Origin: Anaerolineales bacterium
GTDB taxonomy: Bacteria > Chloroflexota > Anaerolineae > JAAEKA01
NCBI GenBank assembly: GCA_020634615.1
Contig: JACKBI010000014.1
Coordinates: 123,768 to 187,767 of the forward strand
Direction: 5' to 3'
DNA length: 64,000 bases
The notes beneath the pieces were generated by a model that did no database searches, was not told the DNA's origin, and saw only the letters and a program-made list of their open reading frames with translations. Shown here one piece after another: positions 1 through 6,465 of this stretch; position 1 is the first letter of the stretch, and each line of letters starts with the position of its first letter. The translations under genes were made by a program, and so were the position numbers.

Positions 1-1113
1 AGGACTGACCAGCGTCAGGCAAAGCTGGGCGACCACGGCCAGTTCCAACGCGGGCCTGACCCAGCGGTTGGCAGACCGCCGGCTGAGCTCACGCCACAGC
101 AACGCCGGTGTCAGACAGAGCAGCGCGTACGCCTGCATCAACTGGTTGCGTGCGCCGCCCACCGACGCTCTGCCGAGTACGCTGGCAAGAATAGCCGCAG
201 CGATGAAGAGCAGCCACGGCTGTTCGCGCAGCGCAAACTGGCGATAGCGCACCAGCAAGATCGCCGCCAGAGCCACAAACAGCGCTGCCAGCACGCCCAT
301 GTCGCCGAATATCTCAGCGCCCAGACTGTATAGCGCCCGCTGCCACTCGGTGGGGCTGGCAAGGGCGATGCCGAAAACGTAGGTCATGAACCAGCCCTGG
401 CTGGCAGCGTTCAGCAGCGCCGTCGGCACGGCCACGAGAAATGCAAACGCGCCTGTGAATACCAGCCCGCGCCGGCCTTCTGTTGCCAGCAGATAGCCCG
501 CCGCGATCACGCCGAAATACAGCCCGTTCTGCTTGGTCAGGTAGGCCAGGGCCAGCAACAGCGCGGCCGCAAGCTGGCCGACCGCCGATCTGCGCCAGTA
601 GATCACAGCCGCCAGGCCGGCCAGGGTCAGCGCCATGAACAGCGCGTCGACCCGTGCGAGATCGTACCAGCCGCCGACGATCCGGTAGCCGGCCAGATAA
701 AGCGCGCCGCCGGCCACGGCGATCAGCCAGGTGTCGCTCTCGCGCCGGCCGATCCAGGTGATCAGCCCGGCGCTGACCAGCGTCGCGGCCAGCGACAACA
801 GCCGCAGCGGCGCCAGCGACGGTCCAGTGACCGCCAGCAGCAGCCCGCCGAGCCAGGTGTACAACGGCATGTAAACGTGCGGTGCAAAGGCGCCCGACGG
901 TTCGACGTAGATCGGCAGCCCGTTGGCCACTCGCCACGCCTGCATCAGCATCCCGTCCTCGATGAAATCGATATCGAAGGGGTAGCTCACTCGCAGGACG
1001 GCAGTCACCAGCGCCGAGACGGTCAGCGCAGTGGCAACTACGATCAGCGTCCAGCGGGTTGCGACGACGGGCAGCGGCGTTGTGCCAGTGACCCGGCGCG
1101 GATGAGTCGTCAT
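1..1113 (-). CDS. GT39/ArnT-like membrane mannosyltransferase, partial (3' end outside window)
   Basis: An open minus-strand frame runs from an ATG at 1113 to the window edge without a stop, giving about 371 residues of a polytopic membrane protein. A first membrane helix near residues 20-40 is followed by an acidic segment (PFDIDFIEDGML, about residues 47-58), as in the first extracytoplasmic loop of polyprenyl-phosphate-sugar-dependent glycosyltransferases. Later landmarks are VYMPLYTWLGG, GGWYDLARVDALF and a loop with LTKQNGLYF. The family moves sugars from lipid carriers onto acceptors outside the cytoplasm. It shares strand with the flippase and glycosyltransferases that follow, so it probably belongs to the same polysaccharide locus. 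Family-level call only; acceptor and sugar cannot be read. The cluster may continue to the left. Confidence 0.75.
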   Translation of the reverse strand, partial: MTTHPRRVTGTTPLPVVATRWTLIVVATALTVSALVTAVLRVSYPFDIDFIEDGMLMQAWRVANGLPIYVEPSGAFAPHVYMPLYTWLGGLLLAVTGPSLAPLRLLSLAATLVSAGLITWIGRRESDTWLIAVAGGALYLAGYRIVGGWYDLARVDALFMALTLAGLAAVIYWRRSAVGQLAAALLLALAYLTKQNGLYFGVIAAGYLLATEGRRGLVFTGAFAFLVAVPTALLNAASQGWFMTYVFGIALASPTEWQRALYSLGAEIFGDMGVLAALFVALAAILLVRYRQFALREQPWLLFIAAAILASVLGRASVGGARNQLMQAYALLCLTPALLWRELSRRSANRWVRPALELAVVAQLCLTLVSP

Positions 1114-1184
1114 GATAGTCGAGAACTGCCCAGGCGGCTGAAGCCGCTACTACGAACGAAAACGACGCTTGCTGCCACAGCAGA

Positions 1185-2030
1185 TCAGCCGTTGGGCACG
1201 ATCATGACCCGGAACCCGGTGCCCTGCGCGTGGTAAACGCGGCTGGGAATGGTAACGCTGCATGCGCTGCGGCAGTTGCAGGCGGTGTGCTGTGGGCTGT
1301 AGCCCCACGAGCCGCCTTTCACCACGTGGTAGTCCGCCACAGCCAGGTTGTACAGGCTGGTAGTCCATTCCCAGATGTTGCCGGCCATATCATAACAGCC
1401 AAAGGGCGAAACATTCTGTGGGATTGCGCCCACTGGCAGCGGCGCGCCGATGCGCCAGTACCAGCCGCTGCGCGCCAGCTCGACTTTTGACCTGACCAGC
1501 AGGTTGCGCCGGTAGTAGTCGAGGCCCAGCGTGTGCGTCGCCTGCAGATCTGCCATCTCCGGCCGCGGCAGCGTTTCGCCCCATGGAAAGGTGCGACCAT
1601 CGACACCGCGCGCCGCCTTCTCCCATTGAAACTCGTCCGGCAGCGTGCAGTGCAGGCCAAGCCGCTGCGAAAGCCAACCGCAATAGGCAAAGGCGTCCTC
1701 CTGGGTCACGTCCACAATCGGATAGCCGGCCATCTCCTGGGGATACTGCTGGCATGGTGCAAACCGCCGCAGCCAGCCCCGCGGCGGCGCAACGATCCGC
1801 CACCACGTACCGATCCAGTCGTGGCCGGTATCGTCCAGAAACGCCTTCCACTCGCCGTAGGTCACCGGATAGCACGCCAGCCAGAACTCATCCAGCGTCA
1901 TCTCCTGCCGCGGGCGGGGCGGCGGCGCCAACTCCAGCCGCTCATACGTCACCTCAGGACCGTAAATGAAGGCGCCTGCAGGGATGTGAGCGAAGCTGGG
2001 TGGAATGACGTGACCGTTTATCGATGGCAT
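1185..2030 (-). CDS. SUMF1/formylglycine-generating-enzyme-fold protein
   Basis: The 281-residue protein is almost entirely one SUMF1 (FGE-sulfatase) domain. It has an entry motif HIPAGAFIYG, then PVTYGEW, a central LPDEFQWEKAARG, then GCYDMAGNIWEW and VVKGGSW, and ends in GFRV. The ATG at 2030 is chosen because the SUMF1 homology starts about ten residues after it. The frame stays open to 2291, but that extension reads through an inverted repeat. True formylglycine-generating enzymes have a cysteine right after the final GFR; this protein has GFRV, so sulfatase activation is doubtful. Other SUMF1 proteins act as hydroxylases, sulfoxide synthases or non-enzymatic binders. Its place between a GT39 enzyme and a flippase suggests a surface role, but the substrate is unknown. 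Confidence 0.8.
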   Translation of the reverse strand: MPSINGHVIPPSFAHIPAGAFIYGPEVTYERLELAPPPRPRQEMTLDEFWLACYPVTYGEWKAFLDDTGHDWIGTWWRIVAPPRGWLRRFAPCQQYPQEMAGYPIVDVTQEDAFAYCGWLSQRLGLHCTLPDEFQWEKAARGVDGRTFPWGETLPRPEMADLQATHTLGLDYYRRNLLVRSKVELARSGWYWRIGAPLPVGAIPQNVSPFGCYDMAGNIWEWTTSLYNLAVADYHVVKGGSWGYSPQHTACNCRSACSVTIPSRVYHAQGTGFRVMIVPNG

Positions 2031-2101
2031 GTCGGGGATGCGGCGTCCGTATTGGGTACTGCATATTGCGTAGCAGATAATCCGAACTTGGATGCTAGAA
2101 G

Positions 2102-2222
2102 CTGTTTGAGAAGTCGCCCGTTCAGACTTCGGAAGTCGCCGGGTCAACAAATGTGGCCCGCCAAAACCGTTGTAGGTCTGTCGTGACAGCCAATCGGCGA
2201 CTTCCGAAGTCTTTTCAAACAG
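2102..2222. repeat. Palindromic intergenic element (inverted repeat, 16-bp perfect inner arms)
   Basis: GACTTCGGAAGTCGCC at 2125-2140 is repeated inverted at 2196-2211. Outer arms CTGTTTGA(G/A)AA lie at 2102-2112 and, inverted, at 2212-2222. The arms enclose about 55 bp of unrelated sequence, as in a small non-autonomous palindromic element. A degenerate relative lies at 9443-9528. It fills most of the gap between the flippase and the SUMF1 gene. Confidence 0.75.
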
Positions 2223-2272
2223 TCTCTTAGTCGCGAGGCAGGATGTACGAAACACACAACACGTAACACGCT

Positions 2273-3553
2273 CTACCCTGCCCGCCGCCACACCGCGCTC
2301 AGCCGAAACTCAGGCCGCAGCCGCACGGCCAGCACCAGCGCCTGCACCAGCACGGCCAGGCTCAACGCGGCGGCTGTGCCGGCTGCACCGTAGACTGGCG
2401 TCAGCGCCAGCGTGCCAGCCAGGAAGACCAGCAGGGCTGTCAGGAAACCGCTGAACTTGACCGCGCCGCGGCCACTGACGGTAGCCGTAACGTTGGCCGC
2501 CCAGACGATCACCGCCGGTGGCATGGCCAGGCTGATCCAGCGCAGCGCCGGCGCAGCGCCGGCGAAATCCTGGCCAAATACCAGCGGCGCGGCCCAGCCG
2601 GCCAGCAGCCAGACCGCGAGCGTGCCGGGAATGGTGACCAGCAATCCGATGCGCATGAAACCGCCCAGCCGCCGCTGTATCTCATCGGTGCGCCCCGCTT
2701 CCCACAGCGTGCTGAGACCGGGGATCAGGCTCTGGGCGAACTGGCTGACGGTGACGTAGACCATCAGATACATGCCGATGGCCAGACTGATGTAGCCGAC
2801 CTGCGCGCTGTTGCCGGTCAGCGCCTCGACCAGCACCGGCCCGGAACGGTAGAGCGCGACCGCAGCCAGATTGGCCAGGAAGAAGCCGAAGCCAGCCAGC
2901 AGAAAGGGCTTGAAGTAGCGCCACTCGACGCGCAACTCGCGGCCCAGCCAGTCGCCGCGTGCCCACCACAGCCCCAGCCCGGCAAACAGCGCCTCCATCA
3001 ACACCAGCGCCAGCAGCGCGCCGGTGAAGCCCAGCAGCGGGTAAAGGACGATCAACGCCGCGAGAGTGACCCACTGCCGCCACGCCTGCTCGGTCATCCA
3101 CGCGCCAACCCGGTTCTGCGCCAGCGCGTACTGGAACGGCACCCAGGAGGCGACCCGCAGCACCACCATGGTCCCGGCCATCAGCGCCCACAGCCAGACC
3201 ATCCAGCTCGCCAGCAGCATCGACGCCACCGCCGTCGCAACAAAACAGAGCAGCGACACCGCCAGCGAAAACGCCAGCGTGCGCATGTACAGCTTGCGCG
3301 CCTCGTCGGCGGTCATGTTGGGCACGAAGCGGCCAAACACGTCCAGCGTACCAAGGTCGGCCAGGATCGCGCCCAGGAATGTCAACGACAGGACGAATGA
3401 AAAGCGTCCGTAGTCCTCGACGCCCAGCAGCCGCGGCAAGATCACCACCGCCGCCAGCGAGCCGGCGATCTGCGCGACCTTGTGCGCGGAGATCACCGAC
3501 GTCGTGGAGACCAACCGCCGCCGCGGCGCAGTCACAGGAGTCGTCTCATTCAT
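2273..3553 (-). CDS. Wzx-type lipid-linked polysaccharide flippase (MATE/MVF superfamily)
   Basis: The 426-residue protein is hydrophobic throughout, with about 12 predicted membrane helices. Its N-terminus carries the flippase signature (ISAHKVAQIAGSLAAVVILP then LLGVEDYGRFSFVLSL). Members of the polysaccharide biosynthesis/oligosaccharide flippase family turn undecaprenyl-linked repeat units across the cytoplasmic membrane. The length is normal for the family. The neighbouring GT39 enzyme, two GT2 enzymes and FAD oxidoreductase on the same strand fit an export role in a surface-glycan locus. Substrate specificity cannot be inferred. Confidence 0.88.
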   Translation of the reverse strand: MNETTPVTAPRRRLVSTTSVISAHKVAQIAGSLAAVVILPRLLGVEDYGRFSFVLSLTFLGAILADLGTLDVFGRFVPNMTADEARKLYMRTLAFSLAVSLLCFVATAVASMLLASWMVWLWALMAGTMVVLRVASWVPFQYALAQNRVGAWMTEQAWRQWVTLAALIVLYPLLGFTGALLALVLMEALFAGLGLWWARGDWLGRELRVEWRYFKPFLLAGFGFFLANLAAVALYRSGPVLVEALTGNSAQVGYISLAIGMYLMVYVTVSQFAQSLIPGLSTLWEAGRTDEIQRRLGGFMRIGLLVTIPGTLAVWLLAGWAAPLVFGQDFAGAAPALRWISLAMPPAVIVWAANVTATVSGRGAVKFSGFLTALLVFLAGTLALTPVYGAAGTAAALSLAVLVQALVLAVRLRPEFRLSAVWRRAG

Positions 3554-3565
3554 GGCCGCATCAGT

Positions 3566-3608
3566 CTCGTACTCGTACTCCTACTCCTACTCATGCTCTT
3601 ACTCGTCC
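3566..3608. repeat. Simple-sequence tract (CTCGTA/CTCCTA hexamers)
   Basis: About seven imperfect copies of a 6-bp CTCGTA/CTCCTA unit lie directly upstream of the flippase start. A related tract, there arranged as a palindrome, lies upstream of leuS at 35163-35250. Confidence 0.7.
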
Positions 3609-3720
3609 GATACGCAATCACAAGCGCTGCTGTCTGCCGGGAATGTCTCCGGAACGATCCTTCACTGGCTATTCGCTGTCTCGGCGGTCGCATGTTCGAC
3701 ACGCTCAGGATGACGGTGGA

Positions 3721-3787
3721 GTCGTTCCCGCGAAAGCGGGAACCCAGGATTGTGATGTGCGGATTCCTGCCTTCGCGGGAAGGACGA
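3721..3787. repeat. REP-like palindromic pair, copy 1
   Basis: Two head-to-head copies of the widespread GTCGTTCCCGCGAAAGCGGG-type repeat (3721-3742 and 3762-3787) each form a hairpin and together a larger palindrome. Relatives lie at 31342-31410 and 44745-44812. The rest of the 3554-3793 gap shows no gene. Confidence 0.8.
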
Positions 3788-3793
3788 ATCGAC

Positions 3794-5023
3794 CTATGGT
3801 CGCCGTGTTCCAGGCAGCGTCACCCGGTCGGCGACCGTGCGCGCCAGCGGACGGGCCGGCTCGCGGAACCCGGCCAGGAACGCTGTCTCGCCCAGCGTCG
3901 CCAGCACCAATGCAACATCCGCAGCCCGTCCCGGCGCTGTCGCTGCTGCCGCCAGCGCGGCGACGGTGGCAAATGTCCACTTGCGCAGCGGCTGCGCGCT
4001 GAGCGCCATGCGTGCGTCGCCGGTGGCTGCCTGCGCGCGGCTCAGGTGATGCGTGTGCTCGGCCGTGTGTTCCTGGTCCAGCCGCGCCAGGGGATCAGGC
4101 GCGACCAGACCGGCCCTGGTCACCACGACCCCGGCGGCAAGTAGAGCGGCAGCGATCCCCGCTCGCAACACCCGGTCGTTGACGACGCTCACAGATGCAG
4201 TTGATGGCTCGACGACCGCGCGTTCCGCTGGCTGCTCGACCAGTTGCACCGGTTCGGTTGCTTCCTCCGTGGCCGTCAGTTCCTGCAAAGCGGGCATCAA
4301 CGTCTGGCGAACAGTCTCCAAAAGTCTCCGTCTGGCCAGTCCCGTGCCGCGACGAAACGACCAGAGCGCCAATGAACGGGCCGGGCCGGACAGCCGATCC
4401 TGCAACAGCCCCTCACCGTAGCGAATGCCGACGTCGATTCCCCTGTCGACCAGCCGCAGCGATTGGCGCTCCGCCAGCGCCTTGCCTTTGTCGAACCCGG
4501 CGGCCGGCAGCGCGGTCACCAAACGGCGCGCCCGCGACGGCCTGGGACGGGCAACCACTGCTGGAACTGCGGTCCTGGCAACCACCTCGGCCGGTAGGGG
4601 CGCGCGCCGGGCAATCACAGCCGGAGCAATCGCCACTGCCAGCGCGCCGGCCAGCGGCACCATCCAGTCCAGCCCGTAGGTCTTGACTTCCTCGATCCGC
4701 AGCGCATAGTCCCGGTCGGCCACAGTCGCAGCCAGCCCGGCAGCCGCCAAGGCGCCGACCAGCTCGCCTTGCAGCATTCCTGTCAGTCCGCCGCGGTGAC
4801 TAACCAGCGACGCGGCCAGCGGCGCGGTCGCAGTGATGCCCAGCGCGACCAGCTTCGGCGCATAGGAGGGACGGAAGGTCGCCTCCAACTCATTGGCGGG
4901 GCGATCCAGCCGCTGCACCACCAGCGGCGCCAGCGCGCCGGCCAGCGCCAGCGGAACAGCCAACTTCTGCGGCAGATCCAGGAACTCCGCCAGCGCCAGC
5001 GTCGCCGTCCCGGCCGGAATCAA
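3794..5023 (-). pseudogene. C-terminal membrane part of a DUF5693-like protein, in a different frame from its N-terminal part
   Basis: This 409-residue frame begins at an unconvincing TTG that overlaps the stop of the upstream frame (TTGA). The frame is open back to 5101 and reads sensibly through the TTG (DDDALPWIALIPAGTATLA), so this half has probably lost its own start. It starts with hydrophobic helices (about residues 1-75 and 90-140) and continues as an Arg/Ala/Glu-rich tail with three further hydrophobic stretches. The architecture fits the membrane half of DUF5693 proteins, whose soluble N-terminal domain is encoded immediately upstream. Either the gene is broken, the two halves are made separately by coupled translation, or a change in the G-rich repeat at 5067-5123 joins the frames. 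Function unknown. Confidence 0.5.
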
Positions 5024-6396
5024 CGCAATCCACGGCAGTGCGTCGTCATCACGGGCGAGGGCGGGACCTGGGGGCTGGGGCTGGGGTGTGGGGCCTGGGG
5101 GCTAGGGGCTGGGGGCTGGGAGCCGATGAGCTCGATTTCCTGCTCACCGTGTGACTCATGATCATGATGGTGATGCTGTTCCCCGTGATCACGATGATGA
5201 GACACATCATCGTGATGGTGATCAAGTGAATGCTGCTCGTCAACCCCATGGTTCTCCGCTCCCCACTCCCTACTCCCCACTCCCCACCCCCCATGATCGT
5301 GATCGTGATCGTGCGAGTGGGTGTGCCCGTGATCGTGGCTGTGATGGACGTGCGCAGGGCGGAAATCGGGCCGACCGCTGAGGTGCAACCCTTCCCGGTT
5401 GACCAGCACATCTGCCACCGCGGCCACGTAGTCCACGCAGTCACGCGGTGTAGTCGCATGGACGACCTTAAACAGTTGCAACACGGCCAGACGAATGCCG
5501 CGCTCCCTGGCCAGCAGGCCCCAACGATGCGCCGCCGAGTACATGTCTTCGGGCACCAGTTGCGGCTGCGTGAACTCGTGCGCCAGCACCACGTGGGGCG
5601 CCAGGCTCTTGGCGACGAACCAGTCGCCGCGCTGATGCCGGCTCTCGGCGAAATAGGCGAAAGTCAACCCTTGACGTTGCATGGCGCCGATGGTTTCATG
5701 CATCAGCATCTCGTGGCCGAGAATAAGTTCGCCGGGATGGCCGGGCGCGCCGTCGCCCTGAAAGGCGACGATCGCTGGTGTGTTGCTATGCGATTTCGTG
5801 ATAGCAACAGCCTGCGCCAGTGTGCGCTCGATAGTCACGGCGGTCGGCCAGGGGTAGCTAACCGGGCGCGGCAGCGGCTGCAAACCGGCATGGTCGGCCA
5901 GGTGAGCCAACTCCGGGTCGAAGCCCAGCCCAACCTGCTGCAAGCTGACAAAGTCGCCGCTTACTGCCAGCAGCGAACGGTCGCCTTCGTCGATCAGCCG
6001 CGTGTCGAGCGCCGGCTGCCGTGCATCCAGTTCGACTTTAATGCGTTCCAGCAAGCCCGGCTCGCCGGATGCCAGGTAACTCCAGCGCGCGACACGCGGC
6101 GGCTCCGGCAACGGAACGACGGGAACTGCTACAGCAAGGCGTCCCTGCGCCATCAGCCGCGCCAGCGTGTCTTCAGGAACGGTCAGGTGGGTCGCACCGG
6201 CGTGCCACAATTCGTGCAGCAGGTCGTCCAGCGCAACACCGGCGCGGGCCGCGGCCTCTGTCGTATCGTCCAGATCAAGGGCGATGGCGAACGTGCGATT
6301 GGCATTGTCCCAGATCACGCGGCGCTGCAAGGGTAGAATCGTTGCAGCCGCGCCGGCAGTCATAAGTCCAAGCGAGAGTAGCTGGTTAAGTTTCAT
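5020..6396 (-). CDS. DUF5693-like extracytoplasmic domain protein with histidine-rich tail
   Basis: Of 458 residues, about 1-360 resemble the extracytoplasmic half of DUF5693 proteins. There is an N-terminal hydrophobic anchor, then a segment beginning NRTFAIALDLDDTTEAAARA, then LLHELWHAGATHLTVPEDTL, and later PAIVAFQGDGAPGHPGELI and a conserved HEF. From about residue 365 the protein becomes extremely His/Asp-rich (runs such as HSHDHGHTHSHDHDHD). It then reads through two simple-sequence DNA tracts and stops in a Pro/Ser-rich end. The His-rich part could bind divalent metal, but its DNA is repeat-like, so it may be only an insertion product. DUF5693 has no established activity; in Firmicutes it is often seen near cell-envelope polysaccharide genes, which fits this location. 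Confidence 0.65.
   Translation of the reverse strand: MKLNQLLSLGLMTAGAAATILPLQRRVIWDNANRTFAIALDLDDTTEAAARAGVALDDLLHELWHAGATHLTVPEDTLARLMAQGRLAVAVPVVPLPEPPRVARWSYLASGEPGLLERIKVELDARQPALDTRLIDEGDRSLLAVSGDFVSLQQVGLGFDPELAHLADHAGLQPLPRPVSYPWPTAVTIERTLAQAVAITKSHSNTPAIVAFQGDGAPGHPGELILGHEMLMHETIGAMQRQGLTFAYFAESRHQRGDWFVAKSLAPHVVLAHEFTQPQLVPEDMYSAAHRWGLLARERGIRLAVLQLFKVVHATTPRDCVDYVAAVADVLVNREGLHLSGRPDFRPAHVHHSHDHGHTHSHDHDHDHGGWGVGSREWGAENHGVDEQHSLDHHHDDVSHHRDHGEQHHHHDHESHGEQEIELIGSQPPAPSPQAPHPSPSPQVPPSPVMTTHCRGLR
5067..5123. repeat. G-rich minisatellite (GGGGCT units) inside a coding region
   Basis: About eight imperfect copies of a 6-7 bp GGGGCTG unit sit at the junction of the two DUF5693-like frames. 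A CCCCACT/CCCTACT tract follows at 5253-5296 within the same gene. Unit lengths of 6 and 7 bp mean that slippage can change frame. Confidence 0.8.
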
Positions 6397-6465
6397 AGGA
6401 AATCAGTGACTATTGAATTGGTGATTGGTTTACCCACAGCAACGGTGGATTTGGGAACGACGGGT

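Noticed and set aside
1185..2030. Active formylglycine-generating enzyme
   Set aside because: The cysteine after the final GFR is replaced by Val and no sulfatase gene is nearby.
2031..2291. N-terminal extension of the SUMF1 protein
   Set aside because: It reads through the inverted-repeat element; SUMF1 homology begins just after ATG 2030.
5230..6336. Long plus-strand frame opposite the DUF5693-like gene
   Set aside because: Shadow of the minus-strand gene: no domain and no start signal.
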